A DNA stretch of 35,764 bases from positions 7,323-43,086 of the forward strand of contig JAUNTP010000008.1 in the NCBI GenBank assembly GCA_030538585.1, written 5' to 3'. Under the pieces are notes generated by a model. It had not been told where the DNA came from, ran no database searches, and saw only the letters and a list, made by a program, of their open reading frames with translations. Both the position numbers and the translations under genes were made by a program. Shown one piece after another: positions 8,049 to 16,876 of this stretch (positions within the stretch are counted from its first letter, which is position 1; each line of letters starts with the position of its first letter). Source of the DNA: Mobilicoccus sp. (GTDB lineage Bacteria; Actinomycetota; Actinomycetes; Actinomycetales; Dermatophilaceae).

Positions 8049-8076
8049 GGTCAGTCCCTCCTGAACCGGTGCCCGG
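8032..8076. terminator. bidirectional terminator between marR and the aldehyde dehydrogenase gene
   Basis: A perfect 14-base inverted repeat (8032-8045 and 8063-8076), with an inner GAGG/CCTC stem (8047-8050, 8057-8060), separates two convergent genes. The left arm lies within the last codons of marR. No T-tract on either side; the symmetry allows termination in both directions. Confidence 0.8.
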
Positions 8077-8090
8077 TCGCCGCGAGCGTC

Positions 8091-9461
8091 TCAGCCCCGG
8101 ACGCGCACGAGCTTGCGGTTGGCGAACTCGTCCATGCCGTACTCGGCCAGCTCACGCCCGTAACCGGAGCGCTTGACGCCGCCGAACGGCAGACCCGGCA
8201 GGGTCGTGCCGTGCTCGTTGACGTAGGCCATGCCGACGTCGAGGCGGTCGGCGATCGAGCGGCCGAGCTCGATGTCGGAGGTCCAGACCGACCCCGAGAG
8301 TCCGTAGGCGCTCGCGTTCGCCCGCTCGATGGCCTCGTCGGCGGAGGCGACCTTGAAGACGATGGCGACGGGCCCGAAGAGTTCTTCGGTGTAGGCGCGC
8401 ATCTCGGGGGTGACGTCGGTGAGCACGGTGGGCTGCATGAACGCGCCCGGCCCGTCGACGGCGTCGCCGCCGGTGTGCACGGTGACGCCCTTGTCCTTGG
8501 CGTCCTGCACCTGCTCCATGAGCCGGTCGCGCGCGTCGACCGAGGAGAGCGGACCCATGCGGGTGCCCTCGGCGACCGGGTCGCCCGGTTGCCACTGAGC
8601 GAACGAGGCCGCGAGGCCGGCGACGAACTCGTCGTACAGGTCCTCGACGACGAACATGCGCTTGGGCGAGTTGCACGCCTGGCCGGCGTTGCCGAGGCGG
8701 CCGTTGGTGGCGGCCTTGACCGTCTTGGCGAGGTCTTCGGAGTCGAGGATGATCATGGCGTCGGAGCCGCCGAGTTCGAGGACGCACTTCTTGAGGTGCT
8801 TGCCGGCGGTCGCCGCGACCTCGGCCCCCGCCCGCTCCGAGCCCGTGAGGGACACGCCCTGCACACGCGGGTCGGCGATGACGTCGGCGGCCTGCTCGTT
8901 GCTGAGGAACACGTTGACGTAGGCGCCTTCGGGCAGGCCCGCGTCACGGAAGATCTCCTCCATGACGAGGGCCGAGCGCGCGCAGATCTGGGCGTGCTTG
9001 AGCAGGATCGTGTTGCCGAGCATGAGGTTGGGGGCCGCGAACCGGGCCACCTGGTAGTAGGGGAAGTTCCACGGCATGATGCCGAGCAGCACGCCCACGG
9101 GGTCGCGGCGCACGATCGAGCGCCCGCCGGGCACGTCGAGCACCTCCTCCTCGAGCTTGCCGACTCCGTTCTCGCCGTAATAGCGGTAGATGCTCGACAC
9201 GAGCTTCAACTCGCCGAGACCCTGCGCGACGGGCTTGCCCATCTCGCCGGCGATGATCTCGGCCAGCTCCTGGGCCCGCTCGTCGTAGAGGTCGGCCACC
9301 TTGAGGAGGATCGCGGCGCGGCCCGCAGGGTCGTATTCGCGCCAGTTGAGATAGGCGTCGTGCGCGCGGCCCAGGGCGTCCTGCACCCCGGCGTCGTCGA
9401 GGGCGTCGAAGGTCTGCTCGACCTCGCCGGTGGCGGGGTTCTCGGTGCGGTACTCGCTCAT
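8091..9461 (-). CDS. NAD(P)-dependent aldehyde dehydrogenase, GabD/succinate-semialdehyde type
   Basis: Predicted 456-residue cytosolic aldehyde dehydrogenase oxidising an aldehyde to its acid. The general base lies in LELGGSD (E229), the nucleophilic cysteine in GQACNS (C263), the cofactor region is PWNFPYYQ (130-137) and SLTGSERAG, and EELFGPVA is the conserved C-terminal motif. ELGGSD and the 456-residue length are typical of the succinate-semialdehyde group (GabD/Sad-like), shorter than the 480-500 residue betaine-aldehyde type. The ATG has GAGGAG six bases upstream. It stands alone, with the bidirectional terminator behind it and about 600 bases of repeats in front. The substrate cannot be fixed by sequence alone. 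Confidence 0.93.
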   Translation of the reverse strand: MSEYRTENPATGEVEQTFDALDDAGVQDALGRAHDAYLNWREYDPAGRAAILLKVADLYDERAQELAEIIAGEMGKPVAQGLGELKLVSSIYRYYGENGVGKLEEEVLDVPGGRSIVRRDPVGVLLGIMPWNFPYYQVARFAAPNLMLGNTILLKHAQICARSALVMEEIFRDAGLPEGAYVNVFLSNEQAADVIADPRVQGVSLTGSERAGAEVAATAGKHLKKCVLELGGSDAMIILDSEDLAKTVKAATNGRLGNAGQACNSPKRMFVVEDLYDEFVAGLAASFAQWQPGDPVAEGTRMGPLSSVDARDRLMEQVQDAKDKGVTVHTGGDAVDGPGAFMQPTVLTDVTPEMRAYTEELFGPVAIVFKVASADEAIERANASAYGLSGSVWTSDIELGRSIADRLDVGMAYVNEHGTTLPGLPFGGVKRSGYGRELAEYGMDEFANRKLVRVRG

Positions 9462-9584
9462 GAATGCTCCTCGTGTGGGTCACCGTCGCCCTTCACGGTA
9501 AGCGCACCCAGAGAGCCGCACACCCCGTCGAGGAGCGCAGCGTCTCGAGACCATCGCGACGTGAACGACTGCCCGACCACGCCG

Positions 9585-9678
9585 CTGGTCGAGGAGCGAA
9601 GCGTCTCGAGACCACTGCCGAGCCTCTCCCCTGACGTCACCATGGTTTCGAGACGTCGCTGCGCTCCTCCTCAACCAA
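9585..9678. repeat. dispersed inverted-pair palindrome, copy 1
   Basis: A left half-element at 9585-9614 and a right half-element at 9643-9678 are in opposite orientation, separated by 28 bases. Left halves read TGGTCGAGGAGCG...GTCTCGAGACCA; right halves are the reverse complement with small variations. Same family as 9777-9870, 18860-18895, 26389-26480 and 31219-31319. Confidence 0.9.
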
Positions 9679-9776
9679 CGGGGGGGTGCCGTCATCGCCT
9701 ACCCGACCCCCGCCGTTGGTCGAGGAGCGCAGCGTCTCGAGACCATCGCGACGTGAACGACTGCCCGACCACGCCG

Positions 9777-9870
9777 CTGGTCGAGGAGCGAAGCGTCTCG
9801 AGACCACTGCCGAGCCTCTCCCCTGACGTCACCATGGTTTCGAGACGTCGCTGCGCTCCTCCTCAACCAA
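9777..9870. repeat. dispersed inverted-pair palindrome, copy 2
   Basis: Second copy of the pair at 9585-9678, produced by the 192-base tandem duplication: halves at 9777-9806 and 9835-9870 with the same 28-base spacer. Solitary left halves lie at 9527-9553, 9716-9745 and 9908-9934. Confidence 0.9.
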
Positions 9871-10033
9871 CGGGGGGGTGCCGTCATCGCCTACCCGACC
9901 CCCGCCGTTGGTCGAGCGCAGCGTCTCGAGACCATCACGACGTCAACGACTGCCCGCCTGCTCGTCGACCCGCTCGCCACGTGCGTCGCGACCGACGGGG
10001 CGGGAAGGGGGAGGCGTTGTCGGTGGCACGTCC

Positions 10034-10053
10034 TAGGCTCGGATCAAGGAGGT
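10034..10053 (+). promoter_or_regulatory. recC promoter -10 and strong ribosome binding site
   Basis: TAGGCT at 10034-10039 fits a -10 element, although no -35 at normal distance is evident. AAGGAGGT at 10046-10053 is a near-perfect Shine-Dalgarno five bases before the recC ATG, and it decides the start of recC within a much longer open frame. If TAGGCT is used, the leader would be only about 10-15 bases. Confidence 0.5.
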
Positions 10054-10058
10054 GGGCG

Positions 10059-13000
10059 ATGGCGCTGCACGTGCATCGCGGGATCGACTCGGCCGAGTTG
10101 GCTGCCGGGCTGGCCGAGGTTCTCGCGCGCCCACTACCCGATCCGTTGGCCCAGGAGGTCGTCGTCGTGCCCGCCAAGGGCATTGAACGATGGCTCACCC
10201 AACGCCTCTCCCACCAGCTCGGCGCCTCGGGCGGCACCGTCGCGGGCGCTGACGGCGTATGCGCGGGGGTGCGGTTTCTCGCCCCCACCACGCTCACCTC
10301 AGTCCTCACGGGGCGAGCGGGTATGCCGCGCTCCGACGACCCGTGGTCGCCCGACCGGCTCACCTGGACCGTGTTGGCGGTGCTCGACGCCCACATCCAC
10401 GAGCCGTGGTTGGAGGTCGTCGCCCGTCATCTCGGCCACGAGCACAGCGGGGATGAGGCCGAGCTGCGGCGCGGTCGGCGCTACGCCCTGGCTCGCCACC
10501 TCGCCGGGCTGTTCGTCGACTACGGCGTGCAACGACCCGCGCTGCTCACCGCGTGGAGCAGCGGCGAGCTTACCGGCACCGAAGGTGACCTCGCCTGGCA
10601 AGCCCACCTGTGGCCGCTGGTCGTCGAGGCGGTCGAGGCCGAGGCGCACGGTGACGGATCGGCCGCACGGGACCTTGCGGCGCCACGCCTCGGGGTGGCC
10701 GTGGGGGCGCCGCCGGACGAGCGGCACCAGGCCGTCCTCACGGCGTTGGCCTCACCCGATCACCCCCTCGACCTACCCGCGCGGCTGTCGATGTTCGGGC
10801 ACACCCGCCTCGCCGCCACCGAGATCGAACTGCTGACCGCGCTCGCGCAGCACCGGGATGTGCACCTGTGGCTCCCGCAGGCCTCGCCCGCGTCGTGGGA
10901 CACGCTCGCCGCGTCCGTGGCGGACGGGCCGATTGAACGCACGGAGGATGATTCGGCGCTGCAGGTCCGACATCCCCTCCTGGCCTCCCTCGGCCGCGAC
11001 TCCCGCGAGCTGCAGCGCAGCCTCGCACCGTGCGCGGCGATCGACCACCCGCCGAACACACCTCCCGCCCCCGCCGAGAGCGAGCCGCTGCTGCGTCTGC
11101 TCCAGCACGACATTGCCACCGACACCCTGCCCGACTCGGCGACGCGAAAGGCGCGCGGCCGGTGCGTGTCCGTGCGCGAGGGCGCCGCGGCCGACACCTC
11201 CATCCAGGTCCACGCCTGCCACGGCCCCACCCGCCAGGTCGAGGTGCTGCGCGACGTCATCACCGGGCTCCTCGAAGACGACCCCACCCTCGAACCGCGC
11301 GACATCCTCGTCATGTGTCCCGACATCGAGGCGTACGCCCCCCTGTTCACGGCCGTTTTCGGACTCGGTGACGAGGTGCGGCGCCGCGGCCTACCCGGCC
11401 GCCCTGACCTCCTGCATCCCGGCCACCGGATCCCGCTGCGGCTCGCCGACCGATCGCTGGTGAGCACCAACCCCCTCTTCACCGTCACTCTCGCCCTGCT
11501 CGACCTCTCCGCCGGACGCGTCACCGTCTCCGAGATGCTCGACCTCGCCGGTCGCCCCGCCGTGGCGCGCCGGTTCCGGTTCGACGAAGACGCCCTCGAG
11601 GTGTTCGGCGCGTGGATCGAGCAGGCCGGCATCCGGTGGGGGCTCGACGCGCAGCATCGCACCCCATTCCACCTCGCCAAGTTCGACCAGTTCACGTGGC
11701 GTCTCGGCCTCGACCGGCTGCTCCTCGGCGTGACGATGGCGGGCGGAATCACCGAGCCACCGCCGGACTCCGAGGGCGGCCCCGCCCACGCCGATCTGCA
11801 CGGGGTGCTGCCCGTCGACGACGTCGGCAGCGGCGACATCGATCTCGTCGGGCGCGCCGTCGAGTTCGTCGACCGGGTCTGGGCCGTCATCGACGCCCTC
11901 GGCGCCGCGACGTCGGTGACCTCCTGGATGCAGGCGCTGCGAGACGGCGTCGCGTCGCTGACGTCGGTGAGCACGACCGAGGACTGGCAGGCGACCCAAC
12001 TCGATCGCGAACTCGGCTCCGTCATCGACGCGGCGCGCACCGACGCGAGCCTGCGTCTCGCCGACGTCCGCCGGCTGCTCGAGTACCGCTTGCGCGGGCG
12101 CCCCACCCGCGCCAACTTTCGCACCGGCAGCCTGACGGTGTGCACGATGGTGCCGATGCGGTCGGTGCCGCACCGCGTCATCGCGCTCGTCGGTCTCGAC
12201 GACGGCACCTTTCCCCGCGTCGAATCCGTCGACGGCGACGACGTGCTGGCGCGCGCCCCCCGCACGGGCGAACGGGACCGCCGCAGCGAGGACCGGCAGT
12301 TGCTCCTCGACGCGGTCATGGCGGCGGGCGAGCACCTCGTCATCACCTACAGCGGCGCGAGCGCCCTCGACGGCGCGGAGCGTCCGCCCGCGGTGCCCGT
12401 GGGTGAACTCCTCGACGCCGTGAACGGCCTCGCCGACGGGGTGGAGGAGCACGCGTCCGTCGTGCGGCGTCACCCGCTGCAGCCGTTCGACCCGCGCGTG
12501 TTGATGAAGGATTCGCCGTTCACGTTCGACCGCGGCGCCTTCGACGCCGCGACGGCCAAAGGCGACACCCCCCGGTCGTCGTTCCTCGACGGCCCCTTAG
12601 CCGCGCGCGAGGAGAGCGACGTCGACCTGGCGAGCGTGCACGCGTTCTTCGCCCACCCCGCGCGGGCGTTTCTGCGGGAACGACTCGACGTGCAGCCGCT
12701 GCGCGAGGACGAGAGCGATCTCGACGCGATGCCCGTCGAACTGGACGGCCTCGGTCGGTGGGGTGTGGGCGACCGGCTCCTGCGCGACGCGCTCGCCGGG
12801 GTGCATCCGGATGAGGTGGTGCGCGGCGAACTGGCCCGGGGCTTGCTGCCGCCCGCCCACCTGGGTCAGCGGGTCGTCGACGACCTCGTCGGCACGGTGC
12901 GAGCTCTGATGCTTGCCGCGGCGCCCGTGCGAGGTGAGGCCGCGCGCGTGGTCGACGTGACGGTCGAGCTGCCGAACCGGCGCCTCACCGGCAGCGTGCC

Positions 13001-13571
13001 GAACGTGCATGGCAGCCACGTCGTCACGGTGACCTTCTCCTCGATCTCGGCGAAGGCGCGACTGCGGGCGTGGATCGATCTGCTCGCCCTCACCGTCGCT
13101 CACCCGGACACCCCGTGGACCGCGCACGTGGTGGCGCGCCAAGGGCGGCGGGTGCATCACCGCACGTGGGGGCCGCTGCCGCCCGAGCTCGCCCGCGGCA
13201 TCCTCGCCGACCTCGTCGACGTCCGCGATCGCGGCATGCGCGAGCCGGTGCCCGTGCCACCGAAGACTTCACTGGCTTACGCCGAGGCCGCGATCCGCCG
13301 CCGCAACAACGAACCCGAGCAGCCGTGGCGCAGCAATTCACCGCAGGGCCAGGCCGCCGCAGCCTGGCAGACCGACCCGTGGCGCGCCGATGCGTTTCCT
13401 GGCGAGCACGCCGACCCGGCGTACGCGCTGGTCTACGGCCCGGACGCGCCCCTGTCGGTGCTTCTGACGAAGCCGCGCCCCGGTGAGGACTGGAACGGGG
13501 AGGGCACCCGTCTGGGGCGGTACGCCCTCCACGTGTGGGACGCCGAGATCAGCCACGGCAGGAGAGCGTGA
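10059..13571 (+). CDS. recC: exodeoxyribonuclease V subunit gamma (RecC)
   Basis: Predicted 1170-residue RecC, the Chi-scanning subunit of the RecBCD double-strand-break repair enzyme. It begins MALHVHRGIDSAELAAGLAE, followed by VVVVPAKGIERWLTQRL, which corresponds to the RecC entry motif (normally V...GM..WL...LA). Later signatures are DILVMCPDIEAYAPLF, RIPLRLADRSL, TVCTMVPMRSVPHRVIALVG with LDDGTFPR, and EDRQLLLDAV, all in family order. Superfamily 1 helicase motifs are degenerate, as expected for RecC. Length is close to E. coli RecC (about 1120). The start is fixed by the strong AAGGAGGT; the reading frame stays open far upstream only because the repeat region and the antisense of the dehydrogenase gene lack stops. 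It ends TGATG, sharing one base with recB. Confidence 0.95.
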   Translation: MALHVHRGIDSAELAAGLAEVLARPLPDPLAQEVVVVPAKGIERWLTQRLSHQLGASGGTVAGADGVCAGVRFLAPTTLTSVLTGRAGMPRSDDPWSPDRLTWTVLAVLDAHIHEPWLEVVARHLGHEHSGDEAELRRGRRYALARHLAGLFVDYGVQRPALLTAWSSGELTGTEGDLAWQAHLWPLVVEAVEAEAHGDGSAARDLAAPRLGVAVGAPPDERHQAVLTALASPDHPLDLPARLSMFGHTRLAATEIELLTALAQHRDVHLWLPQASPASWDTLAASVADGPIERTEDDSALQVRHPLLASLGRDSRELQRSLAPCAAIDHPPNTPPAPAESEPLLRLLQHDIATDTLPDSATRKARGRCVSVREGAAADTSIQVHACHGPTRQVEVLRDVITGLLEDDPTLEPRDILVMCPDIEAYAPLFTAVFGLGDEVRRRGLPGRPDLLHPGHRIPLRLADRSLVSTNPLFTVTLALLDLSAGRVTVSEMLDLAGRPAVARRFRFDEDALEVFGAWIEQAGIRWGLDAQHRTPFHLAKFDQFTWRLGLDRLLLGVTMAGGITEPPPDSEGGPAHADLHGVLPVDDVGSGDIDLVGRAVEFVDRVWAVIDALGAATSVTSWMQALRDGVASLTSVSTTEDWQATQLDRELGSVIDAARTDASLRLADVRRLLEYRLRGRPTRANFRTGSLTVCTMVPMRSVPHRVIALVGLDDGTFPRVESVDGDDVLARAPRTGERDRRSEDRQLLLDAVMAAGEHLVITYSGASALDGAERPPAVPVGELLDAVNGLADGVEEHASVVRRHPLQPFDPRVLMKDSPFTFDRGAFDAATAKGDTPRSSFLDGPLAAREESDVDLASVHAFFAHPARAFLRERLDVQPLREDESDLDAMPVELDGLGRWGVGDRLLRDALAGVHPDEVVRGELARGLLPPAHLGQRVVDDLVGTVRALMLAAAPVRGEAARVVDVTVELPNRRLTGSVPNVHGSHVVTVTFSSISAKARLRAWIDLLALTVAHPDTPWTAHVVARQGRRVHHRTWGPLPPELARGILADLVDVRDRGMREPVPVPPKTSLAYAEAAIRRRNNEPEQPWRSNSPQGQAAAAWQTDPWRADAFPGEHADPAYALVYGPDAPLSVLLTKPRPGEDWNGEGTRLGRYALHVWDAEISHGRRA

Positions 13572-16500
13572 TGCAGACACCGTTCGACATCACCGCGCCC
13601 CTGCCGACCGGCACCGTGCTCCTCGAGGCGAGCGCGGGTACGGGCAAGACGTGGACCATCGGCAAGCTCGTCACGCGCTACGTCGCCGAAGGTGCGGCGC
13701 GGCTGGAGGAGATGCTCGTCGTCACGTTCGGGCGGGCGGCCAGCGAGGAGCTGCGCTCCGGGGTGCGTCGAGCGCTGTGGACGACGCTGGAGGCACTGCG
13801 GGCTCGCGACGCGGACGATCCCGTGGTCCGGATGCTGCTGCAGGGCACGCCCGAGCAGATCGCCGACGCCGAGCGGCGGCTCACCGAGGCCCTCGCGTCC
13901 TACGACGCGGCGACCATCACGACGACGCACGGCTTCTGTCAGACGGTGCTGCGCTCGCTCGGGGTGGCGGGCGACACCGACCGCGACGCGCGCCTCGTCG
14001 ACGAGGTCGACGACCTGCTGGGTGAGGTAGTCGACGACCTCTACGTGCGGGGGTTCGCCGTCGACGCCGCCCCGCCCGCGTTCGACCGCGCCGAAGCGGG
14101 CCGCATCGCGCGCACCGTCATCGACAACCCGCAGGCACGGATCGAGCCGCGCGATGCGGCGCCGCGCTCCGATGCGGCGCGGCGGGTGGGGTTCGCGACG
14201 CGGGTGCGCGAGGAGCTGGCGGTGCGGATGCGGCGCGGGGGCCTCCTCGGCTACGACGACCTCCTCACCCGCCTCGCCGACGCCCTCGCCGGAGAGAACT
14301 CGCCGGCGGCCGTGCGGATGCGTGAGCGCTGGAAGGTCGTGCTCGTCGACGAATTCCAGGACACCGACCCGGTGCAGTGGGAGGTGTTCGAGCGCGCCTT
14401 TCACGGGCACTCGACGCTCGTGCTCATCGGTGACCCCAAGCAGGCCATCTACGCGTTCCGCGGCGGCGACGTCATCACCTACCTCGAAGCGGCGAGCGTC
14501 GCCGACGCCCGCCAAAGCCTCGGGCGCACCTACCGCACCGACGGCGCCGTCCTCGACCCGCTGCAGGTGATCCTCGAAGGGACGCGCCTGGGCGAGCACG
14601 ACATCGTCGTTCCACCGATCGAGGCGCACCATGCCGGCTCGCGCCTCGTGGGAGCTCCGGGTGCGTCGCGGTGTCGCATCCGCGTCATGGACCGCGCGAC
14701 GCTCGGATGGCAGGGCAGCGGCCTCCCCTCGATCGGGGCGCTGCGCACGGCAGTGGCTGCGGACGTCGCGCACGAGATCGCCGAGTTGCTCGCCTCGGGG
14801 GCGACGTTCGACGGAAAGCCCGTGCGTCCGGGCGACGTGGCGGTCCTCGCCCACACCGGGCGGCAGTTGAACGAGGTGTACGAGGCGCTCGCGGCACGCG
14901 GCATCCCCGCCGTGCTCGCCGGTGGCGGCAGCGTCGTGCGGACGCCGGCCGCGGCCGCGTGGCTGGCCCTGCTCCTCGCGATGGACGCCCCGCACCGTAC
15001 CGGCCTGGTGCGGGCGGCTGCTCTCACCGATCTGCTCGGCTACGACGCCGAGCAGATCGACGTCGGCGGCGACGTGCTCACCGACGACCTCGCACGCCTG
15101 GTGCGCTCGTACGCCGACCTGTTCGCCGAGCGTGGCCTGGCCGCAGTGATGGCGGCCCTCGACACCCTCGGACTGTCGACGCGGCTGCTGCGCCGTGAGG
15201 GTGGGGAGCGGGACCTCACCGACATTCGGCATCTCGCCGAGATCCTCCACACCGAGGCGCGCGAGAAACGTCTCGGTCTGGCCGCGCTCATCGCGCGCTT
15301 GCGGGAGTTGATCGAGGATGAGCGCCGGAGTCCCTCGACGGCTCGGCGACGCCGCCTCGACAGCGACGCCGAGGCGGTGCAGCTCGTGACGATCCACGGC
15401 AGCAAGGGCCTGGAGTACGTCGCCTGTTACGTCCCGTTCCTGTTCGACCGGTGGGTGCCGAAGGAGACCGCGTTCCCCGCGTTCCATCTCCCTGCCGACG
15501 AGCACGGCCGTCGCGTGCGTGCCGTGGACGTGGGGGGTCCGCCGCCGCGGCGCGACAACGTCGCCGCGCACCTCGCCGAGGAGGCGGGTGAGTCGTTGCG
15601 GCTCGCCTATGTAGCCCTGACCCGGGCCAAGGGGCAGGTCGTCATGTGGTGGGCGCCGACGAACAACGCCCGCACCTCGCCCCTGCACCGCCTCCTGGTG
15701 GGGCGCTCGCCGGGTCAGGTGGATGTGCCGGACGAGGTCGATATCGGCACCGATGCCGACGCCATCGCGGCGCTGCGGGCCTGGGAGGCTCGCGGCGGTC
15801 CGGTCGTCGAACCGGCGCGGCACGAGGGTCAGCCCCCGGCCGTCACCACAGCCGAGCGCGAGGCGCTCGACGTGCGGCGCTTCACCCGCGACCTCGACCT
15901 GTCGTGGCGCCGCACGAGCTACAGCGCCCTCACCCGCGACGCCGGTGTCCACGCACTCGGGGCGACGAGTGACCCGGAGCCCACCGTCGTCGGTGTGCAG
16001 GACGAGCAGGAGGCCCCGGTGGCTTCTGCGCGGCCGGTGGTGCCGGGTGACCTGCCGTCGCCGATGAACGGTCTGCCGATGGGGGCGCGGTTCGGTTCGC
16101 TCGTGCACGCCGTCCTCGAAGAGGCGGACCCGCGCGCGCCCGACCTGCGGGCCGAGATGCTCGACCGTATCGAGGAGTTCCTCATCGACTGGCCGCTGGA
16201 GCTGGACGAGGAAGTGTTGGCCGACGCGCTCGTGGCGGTGTGCGACACCCCCCTCGGCTCGCTGGCTCCGGGTCGGACGCTGCGAGACCTCGGCCGGGAC
16301 GTCCGGTTGTGTGAGGTCGAGTTCGAGATGCCCTTGGTGGGCGGCGACGTTTCCGATCCCGCGGCGACGCCGGTAGTGCTCGGTGCCATCGCCGCCCTGT
16401 TGCGCCACCACCTACCTGAAGGTGACCCGATTCGCGGCTACGCCGATGCTCTCGACAGAGCCGAACTGGGCGGGCAGGTGCTGCGCGGCTATCTCACTGG

Positions 16501-16876
16501 CTCGCTCGACGTCGTCCTGTCCGTCGACGGGCGTTATCTCGTGGCCGACTACAAGACCAACTGGTTGGGCCCGTACGAGGAGGACCGGACCGCCGCCGAC
16601 TACGCGCCCGTCTTGCTCGCCGAGGCCATGGGTCACTCCGACTACCCGCTGCAGGCGCTGCTCTACGCCGTGGTGCTACACCGCTACTTGCGCTGGCGGC
16701 TGCCCGGGTACGACCCGGCCACGCACCTCGGCGGGGTGCTCTACCTGTACGTGCGCGGCATGTGCGGCCCGGACACGCCACTCGTCGAGGGCGAGCCGTG
16801 CGGGGTGTTCGCGTGGCAGCCGCCGCCTGAGCTCGTCTGTGAGCTGTCGGATCTGTTGGACGGAGGGGCCCGATGA
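13571..16876 (+). CDS. recB: exodeoxyribonuclease V subunit beta (RecB) helicase-nuclease
   Basis: Predicted 1101-residue RecB, a 3'-5' SF1A helicase with a C-terminal nuclease. Helicase motifs in order: Walker A ASAGTGKT (20-27), TFGRAASEELR (motif Ia), DEFQDTD (from 260) and LVLIGDPKQAIYAFRGGD, VQLVTIHGSKGLEYV (motif V), LAYVALTRAK (motif VI). The nuclease core is intact: GSLD with D980, DYKTN with D993 and K995, then LQALLYAVVLHRYL; the 13- and 15-residue spacings match E. coli D1067, D1080 and K1082. The gene begins on the recC stop (TGATG) and ends in an ATGA overlap with recD, so the three subunits are translationally coupled. Long antisense open frames across this gene are artefacts of high GC. 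Confidence 0.97.
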   Translation: MQTPFDITAPLPTGTVLLEASAGTGKTWTIGKLVTRYVAEGAARLEEMLVVTFGRAASEELRSGVRRALWTTLEALRARDADDPVVRMLLQGTPEQIADAERRLTEALASYDAATITTTHGFCQTVLRSLGVAGDTDRDARLVDEVDDLLGEVVDDLYVRGFAVDAAPPAFDRAEAGRIARTVIDNPQARIEPRDAAPRSDAARRVGFATRVREELAVRMRRGGLLGYDDLLTRLADALAGENSPAAVRMRERWKVVLVDEFQDTDPVQWEVFERAFHGHSTLVLIGDPKQAIYAFRGGDVITYLEAASVADARQSLGRTYRTDGAVLDPLQVILEGTRLGEHDIVVPPIEAHHAGSRLVGAPGASRCRIRVMDRATLGWQGSGLPSIGALRTAVAADVAHEIAELLASGATFDGKPVRPGDVAVLAHTGRQLNEVYEALAARGIPAVLAGGGSVVRTPAAAAWLALLLAMDAPHRTGLVRAAALTDLLGYDAEQIDVGGDVLTDDLARLVRSYADLFAERGLAAVMAALDTLGLSTRLLRREGGERDLTDIRHLAEILHTEAREKRLGLAALIARLRELIEDERRSPSTARRRRLDSDAEAVQLVTIHGSKGLEYVACYVPFLFDRWVPKETAFPAFHLPADEHGRRVRAVDVGGPPPRRDNVAAHLAEEAGESLRLAYVALTRAKGQVVMWWAPTNNARTSPLHRLLVGRSPGQVDVPDEVDIGTDADAIAALRAWEARGGPVVEPARHEGQPPAVTTAEREALDVRRFTRDLDLSWRRTSYSALTRDAGVHALGATSDPEPTVVGVQDEQEAPVASARPVVPGDLPSPMNGLPMGARFGSLVHAVLEEADPRAPDLRAEMLDRIEEFLIDWPLELDEEVLADALVAVCDTPLGSLAPGRTLRDLGRDVRLCEVEFEMPLVGGDVSDPAATPVVLGAIAALLRHHLPEGDPIRGYADALDRAELGGQVLRGYLTGSLDVVLSVDGRYLVADYKTNWLGPYEEDRTAADYAPVLLAEAMGHSDYPLQALLYAVVLHRYLRWRLPGYDPATHLGGVLYLYVRGMCGPDTPLVEGEPCGVFAWQPPPELVCELSDLLDGGAR

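Larger units (their letters stand above)
9527..9956. repeat. 192-base tandem direct repeat, two identical copies plus a partial third
   Basis: Copy 1 (9527-9718) and copy 2 (9719-9910) read the same at every base I compared; a third copy (9911-9956) matches the start of the unit with a 3-base deletion and two substitutions, then diverges. Each unit contains one solitary half-element (GTCGAGGAGCG...GTCTCGAGACCA) and one inverted pair of the dispersed palindrome. The block fills most of the 9462-10058 gap and encodes no credible protein. Identity of the two copies indicates a recent tandem duplication. Confidence 0.95.

Noticed and set aside
9527..9956. CRISPR array
   Set aside because: The repeat is 192 bases long, the copies are directly adjacent without spacers, and no cas gene is present.
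8211..10058. Long upstream extension of the recC reading frame
   Set aside because: The frame is open across the antisense of the dehydrogenase gene and the tandem repeats only because of base composition; the AAGGAGGT site and RecC homology begin at 10059.
9462..10058. Insertion sequence in the repeat-filled gap
   Set aside because: No transposase frame, no terminal inverted repeats bounding the block and no target duplication; the block is explained by tandem duplication of the palindrome family.
13433..16411. 992-codon open frame antisense to recB
   Set aside because: It lies opposite a gene with complete RecB motifs, has no domain logic and is His/Arg/Gly-rich as expected for a GC-rich shadow frame.
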